From Qipengyuania atrilutea (GTDB lineage: Bacteria; Pseudomonadota; Alphaproteobacteria; Sphingomonadales; Sphingomonadaceae): a stretch of DNA of 64,000 bases. Where the stretch lies: positions 41,385 to 105,384 of the forward strand of contig NZ_JABWGV010000006.1 of the NCBI RefSeq assembly GCF_013370205.1, given 5' to 3'. The position numbers and the translations under genes were made by a program. Positions 28,146-36,613 of this stretch are shown piece after piece (position 1 is the stretch's first letter; each line of letters begins with the position of its first letter). The notes under the pieces were generated by a model. It saw nothing but the letters and a program-made list of their open reading frames with translations, ran no database searches and was not told where the DNA came from.

Positions 28146-30431
28146 TCACTCCGCCTCGATCCGAACCGGGATCGACTTCGAAGCAGGGGTTTTGGAAAGC
28201 CGGTCATGGTGGTTGGCTGCGATCAGGACGTTGCATTCCGGGTAATAGCCCGCGACCGTGCCGCGCGGCAGGCGGTAAGCGACGAGCTTCAGACCGCCGA
28301 GTTTCCGTTCCACCCCGTCGTCCGCATCGCCCACGAGCCGGATGATCTGCCCGTCCTTGAACCCGGCCTCTGCAATGTCTTTAGGGTTCATCATCAGGAC
28401 GTCGCGCGTGCCTTCGATACCGCGGAACCGGTCGTGGTAGCCGTAGATCGTCGTGTTGAACTGATCATTCGAACGCAGCGTAATCAAACGGTAGCGGCCT
28501 TCGCGGTCGTCGAAACCGATCGAGTTCAGACGCTCCGGCGTGGTAATCTCCGCCTTGCCGCTTTCGGTTTTCCAGATGCGTTCGCGTGCCGGGTTGCCGC
28601 GGTAGAAGCCGCCCGCTTGGTACATCCGCTGGTTGTAGCCGTGAAAATCGTCCGGATAAGTCGCTTCGATGAGGTCGCGGACGAGGCCGTAATCGCCCGT
28701 CCACTCGTCCCACTTGAGGTTCGGGTTCGGATCGAGAGCCGCCTTTGCAATCTCGGCGACAATCTCCAGCTCGCTTTTGAGATGCGGCGAAGCAGGCTCG
28801 CGCCTGCCGATCGTCGCGCTGATCATCGAGAAGCTGTCTTCGGTCGTGATCGTCTGGTTGCCGCCCTTCTGCTCGTCGCGTTCGGTCCGGCTGATGCACG
28901 GCAGGATATAGGCATGCTTGCCCGGAAACAGGTGACTCCGGTTGAGCTTCGTGCTGATGCAAACCGTCAGGTCCTGGCTCGCCCATCCCTTCTCCATCCG
29001 TTCCTGGTCGGGGACGGCGCGGACCAGATTACCGCCGAGCGACACGAACCCCTTAACTCGCCCGTCGAACAGCCCTTCGACCGCATCGACGATGTGCATT
29101 CCGTCCTCGGTCGGCGGGTCGAAGCCGAAAAGTTCGCGCAGTTTGTCGAGCGGTACGAGCGAAGCCTTTTCTGCAATGCCGACCGTGCGCTGTCCCTGCA
29201 CGTTGGAATGCCCCCGCACCGGACAGAACCCGGCTCCTTCACGTCCGACATTTCCGCGCAGACAGAGGAAATTGACCAGCATCGCGAGGTTCAGCGAGCC
29301 ATGCGTGTGCTGGGTCAGACCCATTCCGTACACGCCGATGACGCGTTCCGCCTCGATATAGACCTGCGCCGCTTCGCGCAGTGCAGCTTCGGTCAGACCG
29401 CTTTCCGTTTTCAGCTCCGCCCAATCGGCATCGCGGCAGAAAACAGCGAACTCCTCGAAACCATTGGTGTGCTCCTGCAGGAACTGGTGGTCGATGACCT
29501 GCGGCTTGCCTTCGGCGGTGGCGGTATCGTCGGCTTCGATCACTACCTTGCAGAGTGCCACGAGCGCTGCCACGTCCCCGCCCGCGCGCACCTGGTGATA
29601 CTGATCGGATATCTTGGTTTCCTTGCCGGTCAGCATATCCAGCGGGCTCTGCGGGTTGACGAAAGATACGAGGCCCTGCTCGATCACCGGATTGAAGGTT
29701 ACGATCTTCCCGCCGCGGTCTTTCAAGTTCTTCAGATTGTGCAGGAACCGAGGGCTGTTCGTGCCGGGGTTCTGGCCGAAGTAGAAATAGGCGTCGGTCA
29801 TATCGAGATCGTCGAAAGTTACCGTGCCAACCGGTGTGCCGATAACTTTCTTCAGCCCGACCGAGGTCGTTTCGTGGCACATGTTGGAACTCTGCGGCAG
29901 ATTGTTGTTGCCGTAAGCGCGCGCCAGTAGTGCGTAGAGATAGGACGCTTCCAGACCGGCATGACCGGAGGCGTAGAACACGACATCTTTCTTCGGCAGC
30001 GCCTTCAGCCGCTCGCCGATCTGGGCAAAAGCCTCGTCCCAGCTTACCGGCACATAACGGTCCGTATCGGCGTCGTAGCGGAGCGGGTGCGTGAGCCTGC
30101 CGGTCTTTTCGAGATCGTGGTCGCGCCGTTCCCGCAGCTCCGTGACCGTATGACCCTCCTGCGCGAAAAAGTCGGGTGTGCAGCGGTCCGACGTGCTTTC
30201 CCACAGGACCGCCTTCGCCCCGTTCTCGCAGAACTCGAACGCCTTATAGTTCGCCGGTTTCGGCCATGCGCACGACGGGCACATGATGCCCTTCGGCTTG
30301 TTGAGTTTGCGCAGCGTATCGAGCGCCTGCGGTTCGGCCCGCGCCTTGCCGAGCACGCGGGTCATTCCCTCAAGCGAGCCCCAGCCCCCTGCCGGTCCTT
30401 CCGAATGGGGCAGTTCATCTTTGTCGGACAT
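28146..30431 (-). CDS. FdhF/YdeP-family molybdopterin oxidoreductase
   Basis: 761 residues from ATG 30431, preceded by a good GAGGAAG ribosome-binding site; the eight codons upstream are not needed. Family features: a CPSCAWP cluster motif at Cys51/Cys54, and SSNMCHETTS with a possible molybdenum-ligand Cys185. The cofactor-binding FYFGQNPGTNSPRFLHNL and VRGHSNVQGQRTVGI follow, then a C-terminal molydopterin dinucleotide-binding domain (LITLRSNDQFNTTIYGYHDR). It belongs with the YdeP-type oxidoreductases, whose substrate is often unproven; formate is a guess from the neighbours fdhD and mobA. No electron-transfer subunit gene is adjacent. No Tat signal is seen, so it is cytoplasmic. Confidence 0.9.
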   Translation of the reverse strand: MSDKDELPHSEGPAGGWGSLEGMTRVLGKARAEPQALDTLRKLNKPKGIMCPSCAWPKPANYKAFEFCENGAKAVLWESTSDRCTPDFFAQEGHTVTELRERRDHDLEKTGRLTHPLRYDADTDRYVPVSWDEAFAQIGERLKALPKKDVVFYASGHAGLEASYLYALLARAYGNNNLPQSSNMCHETTSVGLKKVIGTPVGTVTFDDLDMTDAYFYFGQNPGTNSPRFLHNLKNLKDRGGKIVTFNPVIEQGLVSFVNPQSPLDMLTGKETKISDQYHQVRAGGDVAALVALCKVVIEADDTATAEGKPQVIDHQFLQEHTNGFEEFAVFCRDADWAELKTESGLTEAALREAAQVYIEAERVIGVYGMGLTQHTHGSLNLAMLVNFLCLRGNVGREGAGFCPVRGHSNVQGQRTVGIAEKASLVPLDKLRELFGFDPPTEDGMHIVDAVEGLFDGRVKGFVSLGGNLVRAVPDQERMEKGWASQDLTVCISTKLNRSHLFPGKHAYILPCISRTERDEQKGGNQTITTEDSFSMISATIGRREPASPHLKSELEIVAEIAKAALDPNPNLKWDEWTGDYGLVRDLIEATYPDDFHGYNQRMYQAGGFYRGNPARERIWKTESGKAEITTPERLNSIGFDDREGRYRLITLRSNDQFNTTIYGYHDRFRGIEGTRDVLMMNPKDIAEAGFKDGQIIRLVGDADDGVERKLGGLKLVAYRLPRGTVAGYYPECNVLIAANHHDRLSKTPASKSIPVRIEAE

Positions 30432-30484
30432 CGGGCTTCCTCGCTTTCGGTACATCTACGCGCAAGGGTAACATGTTGCTCCGT

Positions 30485-31792
30485 TTACACCATGCGTTCG
30501 ATCAGATCCGATATGGAAACCGATGCGAAGCCGACCGCGCTGTCGGAAATGCCGTAGGGAACCAGAAGCTGTTCGCCCACCCGCATCGCGCCACAGGTAT
30601 AGACGACATTGGGAACATAGCCCGACCGGTCGGAATTCTCGGCGGTCAGAACAGGCTCGTCAACGCGGCCGATCATCTTCGACGGATCGTCCAGATCGAG
30701 GAGCGCGCACCCGAGCGAGTATTTCCGCATCGCTCCCACTCCATGGGTGAATACAAGCCAGCCGTGATCGGTCCGAATCGGACTGCCGCAATTGCCGATC
30801 TGGATGAACTCCCAAGGATATTTGGGTTCCATCAGCAAAACGCCCTCGTCGTCCCAGCAGTCGAGCTCGTCCGATTTCAGCAAATAGAGGTTTTTGCCGT
30901 CCTGCCTGCCGATCATGGAGTACTTACCGCCTACCTTCTCCGGGAACAGCGCCATGCCCTTGTTCCGTCCGGCCCGGCCGCGCACTGGTTGAAGGTCGAA
31001 GGCCCGAAAGTCGCGCGTACGCAGCAGTTCGGAGCGGATCGAACTGCCCGAATAGGCGGTGTAGGTTCCGATCCACTCGTAATCTTCGTTCCCGTGATCG
31101 AAGCGCACGAGACGCAGGTCCTCGAGCCCGTTCGCCTGCTGCTCGGTAATTGGGAAAATCACCGTATTGGAGAGCGAGCTTTCCCTGTTACGATGCACCG
31201 TGACCCCGTCCACGGAATCGGTCAGCGTCGTATCCTCGAGGTCCACAGAGGTCGCGAACGAGGCCTGCGGCCAAAGTTCGAACGTTCCGTCCTTATAGGC
31301 AATACCCTCGCGAAACGCGATCGAGGATATGTGCCCCTCGCCTACCGCGCGCAGCGATAAAACGAACCGGCAGGCATCGTCCGTCATTCCGCTCTGATCG
31401 GGGTGTGGCACGATGGACGGGTTCATCAGCGCCGCCGCCGCATAGGTATATTCGTGGCAGAAGTACGCCCCGATCAGCTGCCGCTTGACCTTGGAAAAGC
31501 GCCCCGCCTCCAGCTTGAGATTATTTTCGACCTCGGCGAAGCGTTCACCGAACATCTCTTCCGTCTGCCAATGCCGACCGGCAAAGTCGCGCAAAACGCG
31601 AACATACTCCGCCTCCGCACGCTTTTCGGTTAAGCCGGCAACGTCATCGACCAGCCGCATAGCGCGGTTGTTCGGAGCGTTCCGGGATTGCCAACCGAGG
31701 TGAAACGGCCTCAGCACCACCCGCGAAGGGTCTGCATGAAGCCGTAAATCAAGTAAGCGCAAAGGCGATTCCGGCCTGCTGCTGATGTCCAA
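30485..31792 (-). CDS. GH130 family glycoside phosphorylase/hydrolase
   Basis: 435 residues forming the five-bladed propeller of GH130. Motifs include SNTVIFPITEQQANGLEDLR, the phosphate/substrate region KGMALFPEKVGGKYSMIGRQ and GNCGSPIRTDHGWLVFTHGV (Gly333 on). Known GH130 enzymes phosphorolyse or hydrolyse beta-mannosides such as mannobiose; which linkage applies here cannot be read. The open frame starts at TTG 31792 and overlaps the GT4 gene by 44 bp; no in-frame ATG lies near, so a non-ATG start is likely and its exact position uncertain. The overlap suggests translational coupling with the glycosyltransferase. Confidence 0.88.
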   Translation of the reverse strand: MDISSRPESPLRLLDLRLHADPSRVVLRPFHLGWQSRNAPNNRAMRLVDDVAGLTEKRAEAEYVRVLRDFAGRHWQTEEMFGERFAEVENNLKLEAGRFSKVKRQLIGAYFCHEYTYAAAALMNPSIVPHPDQSGMTDDACRFVLSLRAVGEGHISSIAFREGIAYKDGTFELWPQASFATSVDLEDTTLTDSVDGVTVHRNRESSLSNTVIFPITEQQANGLEDLRLVRFDHGNEDYEWIGTYTAYSGSSIRSELLRTRDFRAFDLQPVRGRAGRNKGMALFPEKVGGKYSMIGRQDGKNLYLLKSDELDCWDDEGVLLMEPKYPWEFIQIGNCGSPIRTDHGWLVFTHGVGAMRKYSLGCALLDLDDPSKMIGRVDEPVLTAENSDRSGYVPNVVYTCGAMRVGEQLLVPYGISDSAVGFASVSISDLIERMV

Positions 31793-34091
31793 CTAACGCC
31801 CCTTCCGATTCGTCTCCGGTCTCCAAATCGAGCGCTAACATGGAATGATAGGCAAGTTGAAAGGCCAGTATCGATTCTGCGCCGCAATTAAGGTTCACCC
31901 CGCGCGGATTGACGCCGTCCCGGCAACGCCCGGTGGCCATATCCGCAAGCACTGCGCCGCGATCGTTCGCGCCGAAGAACCATTGCCAAGCGGTCCTGCC
32001 GTGCTTTTTCCAAACGGTCTGTCCGGTTGCCCGCCAGGCGGTAAGCGATGCGTCGATAGCCGCCTGCGCTTCGAGCGGCTGTTGGTCGAAAGGCAAGCTT
32101 TGATGTTCATGACCGAAGCTCTCGGACCCAATCGGGCGGAAATGTCCAGACGCAGTCGTCTGGCGCTCCGCTATCCATTCAAGCGATTCCAATCCGGTTT
32201 TTGTAAACTCGGCGCGCTCTAGCAGTTGCCCGGACTCGATGAGTGCCTGGCTCAACCGCGGATTGTCGTAACCGAGCACCGCTTCGAACCAGACCCAATC
32301 AGGCCGCCGCGCAACTTCGAGGAGATACGCCAGGCGAGTAGCAACTTTCTCTAGTAGTTTGCGAGATGCGCCATGCTCGGGTTCAACGCGCAGCCGCGCC
32401 GCCGCCCCTAGCGCGAGAAACGCCATTGCCCGCGGCGAATCCAGTTCGCTGAGATGCAGTAGTGTCTCGTCGTACCAGCGGGTTGCCCAAACGCGCATGT
32501 CCGCTTCAGCCGCCATTTCGAGAGTCTGGCCGAGTGCCCAGAACGTCCGGCCGTTTGAATCGTCCGAGCCCAGTTCTTCACAGTACGTACGATCGAAGCG
32601 CATGAAATTGCGGAAACGGCCAGCATCCGGGTTCCAGGAGTCCTGCACGAAGCTGGCGTATATCCGCGTCCATTTTCTGCGCTCCGCTTCGCTCACATTG
32701 GATGCGAGGTTCATCAGCATGAGCGCGCGGACATTATCGTCCTGACAATAACCGTGGCTGCGATCCGGAACGACGCCGACCGCATGTTGCATCATCCCGG
32801 TCGCGTCGCTCATCTGAAGCACTGCATCGAGCGAGGGCGCGCGCACTTGGCTGACCGGCCGCGCAGGACCGGCAGCCGCATCGTCGATCAGCTTGGCGGC
32901 TGCGCGCGCGAAACACGGCCATATCGTACCCCGGCCCTTTGCGTAGGCATTCTCCTGCAGTGTCTGAAGTGCATCACGGTCGTCGAGCAGACCGTCCACA
33001 GCTTCGGCAATCGCCTCGCTCGAATTGGGCTCGATCAGCAAGCCTACCCCGCCTTCGAGAAGTTCGCTTGCGTGCAGGTAAGGCGTTGAAACGACTGCCT
33101 TACCCAGCGCGACAGCATAACTCAGCGTGCCGGAAGTCGACTGCTGCATGTTCGGGTACGGGGTGATGTAGATGTCGCAGGCTTCGAGTTGGTCGAGCAG
33201 TTCTTCGGTTTCGCAGAAGCGGTTCACCCATTCCACGTGGTCCGCGAGGTCGAGGTCCGCGACGCGCTGCTTCAATTGCTCGCGATACTCTTCGCCGTGT
33301 TGCGCGATCAGGTTCGGGTGCGTAGCGCCCACGATCCGATAGAGGACCGATGGATGGCGGCGAACGATGCTCGGTAGTGCTTCGATAACATGTTCGACAC
33401 CCTTGCCCGGGCCGAGCAGCCCAAATGTCATCAGCACGTCACGCCCCTCGATGCCGAGACGCCGCTTGAACTCTTGCTGGCGTCCGAACGGCCTGTCGGG
33501 AGCACCGTGTTCGACGATCTCGATCAGCTCGTTCGGCGCTGCATAACGCGTGGCGAGAAGGTCGCGCGAATGACGGCTCATGACCATCATTCGGCTGGCC
33601 CGTTCGACCAGATGCCGTAAGATCGCGGCTTGCCGGTCGCTCGGATCGCTAAGCACCGTGTGCGGAGTCAGGATGAGCGGCGGCGCCAGGCGATCGACGA
33701 AATCGGTGACCAGAATACCGTCATCGCCGCCGTAAATGCCATATTCGTGTTGCAGCCAGACCGCGTCCGCACCGCTATCGTTGATCGCCTCGGCAGCGCG
33801 GGCATAGCTAGCAGGATCGTCGTAATCTATCAGCTTCACCCCGTCGCGGTAGTTCGCCGGCTGCGCGGGATCGTTGAGCACATAGACATCGACCCTGATG
33901 CCGGGTTCGAACTCCGCCAGTTTTTCGAAAATGTCGGTGGTGAAGGTTGCAATACCGCACTTGCGAGGCGCGAAAGTGCCCACCAGCGCTACATGTCGAG
34001 CCACGGCGGGACGCTTTCCGTCCGCGGGCGTAAGGCGTGTCACGCCTTTGAAAGCGTTCGCAGATTTTAAAGGCAAGAGGGTGTCAGGCAC
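31749..34091 (-). CDS. GT4 glycosyltransferase fused to an alpha/alpha-barrel-like domain
   Basis: 780 residues starting at GTG 34091 (no ATG in the first 160 codons). The N-terminal ~400 residues are a GT-B glycosyltransferase: VALVGTFAPRKCGIATFTTD, HEYGIYGGDDGIL, GLLGPGKGVEHVIEALP (about 224-240) and the donor-binding SGTLSYAVALGKAVVSTPY. The C-terminal ~350 residues are helical with repeated aromatic-rich segments (SHGYCQDDNVRALMLMNLAS, RFRNFMRFDRTYCEELGSDD, NLNCGAESILAFQLAYHSM), resembling an (alpha/alpha)6 glycosidase-like barrel. No signal peptide, so cytoplasmic. Paired with GH130 it probably makes or remodels a mannose-containing glycan; inference only. Confidence 0.85.
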   Translation of the reverse strand: MPDTLLPLKSANAFKGVTRLTPADGKRPAVARHVALVGTFAPRKCGIATFTTDIFEKLAEFEPGIRVDVYVLNDPAQPANYRDGVKLIDYDDPASYARAAEAINDSGADAVWLQHEYGIYGGDDGILVTDFVDRLAPPLILTPHTVLSDPSDRQAAILRHLVERASRMMVMSRHSRDLLATRYAAPNELIEIVEHGAPDRPFGRQQEFKRRLGIEGRDVLMTFGLLGPGKGVEHVIEALPSIVRRHPSVLYRIVGATHPNLIAQHGEEYREQLKQRVADLDLADHVEWVNRFCETEELLDQLEACDIYITPYPNMQQSTSGTLSYAVALGKAVVSTPYLHASELLEGGVGLLIEPNSSEAIAEAVDGLLDDRDALQTLQENAYAKGRGTIWPCFARAAAKLIDDAAAGPARPVSQVRAPSLDAVLQMSDATGMMQHAVGVVPDRSHGYCQDDNVRALMLMNLASNVSEAERRKWTRIYASFVQDSWNPDAGRFRNFMRFDRTYCEELGSDDSNGRTFWALGQTLEMAAEADMRVWATRWYDETLLHLSELDSPRAMAFLALGAAARLRVEPEHGASRKLLEKVATRLAYLLEVARRPDWVWFEAVLGYDNPRLSQALIESGQLLERAEFTKTGLESLEWIAERQTTASGHFRPIGSESFGHEHQSLPFDQQPLEAQAAIDASLTAWRATGQTVWKKHGRTAWQWFFGANDRGAVLADMATGRCRDGVNPRGVNLNCGAESILAFQLAYHSMLALDLETGDESEGALVGHQQQAGIAFALT

Positions 34092-34577
34092 GAAACAATA
34101 CCTTGTCTGTCGAGCGACTCGCCCCCTCTAACCGAGCCGCCTGCTGAATATTCGCTGCAATGCAACATTAACTGTAACGCAAAGCGAGCGAATTCGGCAC
34201 CAGCTAAATTTTGTTAGCCGTCAAGCCGTCGGCTTTTCGCGTCAAACGGCGATGTTGTCGCACGGTGCGTTCGACGAAGCTGATGCGGTGACACCAATCG
34301 GAATGGTGAATGGCACAGTCGCGACCTAACCAGTCTCCGCCCTGTTTTCCCTGTCAAACATGGAATTTGCAGGGAATATGCAATCTTCTGAGGCGGAACC
34401 GCCTGTTAGAAGGCCCGCAAACCCGCGCAGGAATGGCGTTTCTTAAGCCAAATTCCCTGTGTGCGGAACAGGGAACGACGAGCACCAGAACAGGGATGCG
34501 TACTTTGCAATCAGGGAAGAACTAGCGGCGAAACAGCGTAACAGCTGTATGCCGCCGATCGTGTCTAGTGTTGCAGC
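34092..34577. other. Intergenic region with TTCCCTG/CAGGGAA repeats
   Basis: Between the GT4 gene and the first small gene of the accessory region. From about 34340 to 34515 the motif CAGGGAA or its complement TTCCCTG recurs (34346, 34370, 34450, 34471, 34493, 34511 areas), in both orientations. This resembles a dispersed non-coding sequence I have seen in other alphaproteobacterial genomes (from memory). A 71-codon plus-strand frame (34310-34525) is open but Cys/Arg/Pro-rich and not convincing as a gene. Confidence 0.4.
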
Positions 34578-34787
34578 CTAGTCGGCGACGACGCCTTCAG
34601 CATGCAGCAAGATCATGGCCCACCCGTCGCGTTGCACCAGGACCTGCTCGCTCAGTAATTCGGTCCTTCGTGAAGCGCTCGTCCCTAACCATGTCTCCGG
34701 CTCACACTCCTCCAGGTCAGATACCTGTCCGGGCAGAAGCCGAAGGTCATTGGCGATCGAATCTGTAGGGATTGCGTCGCCGAGCAT
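34578..34787 (-). CDS. Small hypothetical protein
   Basis: 69 residues from ATG 34787 (MLGDAIPTDSIANDLRLLPG). The composition is protein-like and acidic (SDLEECEPETWLGTSASRR, WAMILLHAEGVVAD), unlike the Arg/Pro-rich frames on the other strand, but I do not recognise a family. It may be a complete small gene divergent from the next one, or the end of an older broken gene. Confidence 0.4.
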   Translation of the reverse strand: MLGDAIPTDSIANDLRLLPGQVSDLEECEPETWLGTSASRRTELLSEQVLVQRDGWAMILLHAEGVVAD

Positions 34788-35392
34788 ACCCGATTGAACG
34801 CCATCAGGCTAGGCTGCTGACGATTTCGGCGGCCGTCCTCGAGCCTCTCAAGGACGCTGCCCTGGTGCGTTTCCGCATCGATCAACCGCTGCTGCGGACC
34901 GCTGCCGCTTTTTCTGGTGACCTGCACTTCAACCTGCGCCTGCTTCGTGAAGCGGTGGGCGAAGCTCACGTCTTCGGCGCAGACCTCAGCGACGAGGAAT
35001 TTACTAGATTCCAGCACGTCGATTGGGAACTTCTACCGCCCGGTTCGACCGATCGAGTGGTCGCCCAACTTACCTCACGAGGCCCGATCAATCCTGAAAA
35101 GCTGAAGGTTGCACAGGAAAGGTTAAGTGTACTCGATCGGCTCGGGCATGATGGGTTCATCTTCGGAAAGGGCAGGTTTGCGCGCTACTTCGGGGCGCGG
35201 TTCGGGGATCGCCTGGTTGTCCTAGAGAACCTTGAATACGGCAACGCGCTCTACATGTTCGACGAGAACTGGGAGCAGCTCACCCAGTTGAGCCGAACGG
35301 AGCTGATCAAGCGCCGCGATGCCTCTGTGCATCGGATACCGCATTTGCCTGGTTGGCAGTCGGCAGTTCGTAAAGCCGTCAGGTCGTTATGA
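34772..35392 (+). CDS. Hypothetical protein, unknown family
   Basis: An open frame of up to 206 residues. The part from about residue 15 on looks genuinely coding (FSGDLHFNLRLLREAVGEAH, GHDGFIFGKGRFARYFGARF, LVVLENLEYGNALYMFDENW). The start is uncertain: TTG 34772 opens the frame and overlaps the divergent small gene; GTG 34865 is an alternative. No signal peptide or membrane segment, so likely cytoplasmic. No recognised domain. It is the first gene of the repeat-associated accessory region. Confidence 0.6.
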   Translation: MRRRAYPIERHQARLLTISAAVLEPLKDAALVRFRIDQPLLRTAAAFSGDLHFNLRLLREAVGEAHVFGADLSDEEFTRFQHVDWELLPPGSTDRVVAQLTSRGPINPEKLKVAQERLSVLDRLGHDGFIFGKGRFARYFGARFGDRLVVLENLEYGNALYMFDENWEQLTQLSRTELIKRRDASVHRIPHLPGWQSAVRKAVRSL

Positions 35393-35420
35393 TGGCTAAT
35401 GACCCATGTGTGGGCGTTCA
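35387..35420 (+). repeat. Partial copy (right end) of the ~120-bp repeat
   Basis: GGCTAATGACCCATGTGTGG with following GCGTTCAGC resembles the conserved right end of the full repeats (GCTAACGACCCCATTGCGGA then CATTCGC). It abuts the 88-aa gene in the same way as full copies abut their genes. Divergence makes this a weaker call than the seven full copies. Confidence 0.45.
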
Positions 35421-35423
35421 GCA

Positions 35424-35690
35424 TCAATCAGTTCGCTCGATCCGCAAACGGACATTGCCCTCGTCGACAAAGTTTGTCTCATCCAGATGTTGGTGAGAAC
35501 CCGAAAACTCTTTCGAGATGCAATCTAAAACATGACGGCAAAACTGAATTGCAGCGACCTCGTTCAGCTGCAGGACGGTTTCTGTTCCATCCATGTAGAA
35601 CTTCGCGAACGCCTCGGCACCTCTCAGATCGTTGGTTTGTTCGACCCGATGAAGGTCCGAGCGGATGGTCTGTATCGATTTGTTCGTCAT
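35424..35690 (-). CDS. Small hypothetical protein between repeat copies
   Basis: 88 residues from ATG 35690 (MTNKSIQTIRSDLHRVEQTN). Protein-like composition with AEAFAKFYMDGTETVLQLNE and AIQFCRHVLDCISKEFSGSH; no family recognised, no membrane segment. It lies between the partial repeat copy at 35.39 kb and the full copy at 35.73 kb, reading opposite to the repeat orientation. Six more codons upstream (MCYRSC) are open but start in a less favourable context. Confidence 0.6.
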   Translation of the reverse strand: MTNKSIQTIRSDLHRVEQTNDLRGAEAFAKFYMDGTETVLQLNEVAAIQFCRHVLDCISKEFSGSHQHLDETNFVDEGNVRLRIERTD

Positions 35691-35728
35691 ACACGATCTG
35701 TAGCACAAAGATCATATGTCGCATGGCC

Positions 35729-35848
35729 GCTTCCCACCTCACTGTGAGACGTTCGCCAGCTTCGCGATACGGCCCTAAAGCGGACAGACTGCTATCGCGG
35801 TTTGTGTGCCGAAAGCCGACCGATGGCTAACGCCCTATCGCGGACATT
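35729..35848 (+). repeat. ~120-bp dispersed repeat, copy 1
   Basis: Begins GCTTCCCACC and ends CTAACGCCCTATCGCGGACA, with internal AAAGCGGACAGAC. It is the most divergent of the full copies in the middle. Like the others it is in plus orientation and lies between genes (the 88-aa gene and tetR). Confidence 0.7.
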
Positions 35849-35888
35849 GGTGTAATGTCAGCTTCGCGCCTTTTATTCAGTCCCTGGC

Positions 35889-36533
35889 TCAAGCGCCCGC
35901 AGCTTCCGTGCTTTCGGGCCAGCCTTTCATGGTTGCTTCGACGACACTCAAAAGCGAAGCTCGATCCGCGCCATCGCGGGCCATGACAGACAGCCCCTGA
36001 AGCAGGGCGACTACGAGGTTTGCCAGTGCGACGGGGTCGACATCGGCCGGCACGCAACCCTCCCCGATATCGCGTTCGATGCGAGCCTGAAGGCTATCGC
36101 GCAACTCGCGGCGATAAGCTGCAACGGCGCCGCGTACATCTTCCGACGCCGCGGAACCGGTGGCCGTCGAACTCGCGAGAAGGCAGCCGGGCGGCGTATC
36201 CGCGCCCGTGAAGGTTTCCACCGAATTCGCCAGAACCGATCGGGCCGCATCGTAAGAGCTGGGCGCGGCCTCGATATTCTGGCGAACCGCGTTCGTATCG
36301 CCTGCGTAGAGGCCCACCGCTTCGAGGAACAAATTCTTCTTGTCGCCGAACGCTGCATAAAGGCTGGGGGCGCTTATGCCCATTTTCCGGATCAAATCGC
36401 TGATCGAGGTCGTTTCGTAACCATGCCGCCAGAAGGCCAGCATGGCCTTTTCGAGAACGGCGTCGCGGTCGAACGATAACGGTCTGCCGCTCTTGCGGCG
36501 AGTTGCTGCACTGGTTTTGGTCAGGGGTTCCAT
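35889..36533 (-). CDS. TetR-family repressor
   Basis: 214 residues from ATG 36533 (MEPLTKTSAATRRKSGRPLS); the 14 codons upstream run through the operator and are not needed. The N-terminal helix-turn-helix is visible (about residues 22-66): DRDAVLEKAMLAFWRHGYE, then TSISDLIRKMGISAPSLYAA and FGDKKNLFLEAV. The C-terminal ligand domain has the PPGCLLASS motif typical of the AcrR-like group that regulates reductase genes. It is divergent from an aldo-keto reductase gene with palindromic operators between them, so it very likely represses both. Confidence 0.92.
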   Translation of the reverse strand: MEPLTKTSAATRRKSGRPLSFDRDAVLEKAMLAFWRHGYETTSISDLIRKMGISAPSLYAAFGDKKNLFLEAVGLYAGDTNAVRQNIEAAPSSYDAARSVLANSVETFTGADTPPGCLLASSTATGSAASEDVRGAVAAYRRELRDSLQARIERDIGEGCVPADVDPVALANLVVALLQGLSVMARDGADRASLLSVVEATMKGWPESTEAAGA

Positions 36534-36601
36534 AATTATCGTTACAAAATTCAGTTGACTGAGATGATGCCACACCCATATAGTTCTATAACGATCATTA
36601 T
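36532..36601. promoter_or_regulatory. Paired TetR operators between tetR and the reductase gene
   Basis: ATAATTATCGTTA at 36532-36544 and TAACGATCATTAT at 36589-36601 are inverted copies matching at 12 of 13 positions. The right-hand site extends to TATAACGATCATTATA, itself palindromic at 14 of 16 bases. The left copy covers the tetR start codon; the right copy lies 12 bp before the reductase ATG. This fits autoregulation and repression of the reductase by the adjacent TetR protein. Confidence 0.75.
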
Positions 36602-36613
36602 AAAGGTATAATC

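Noticed and set aside
28206..29930. 574-codon plus-strand frame
   Set aside because: It is antisense to the molybdopterin oxidoreductase, whose motifs are clear; the plus frame has no recognisable domain.
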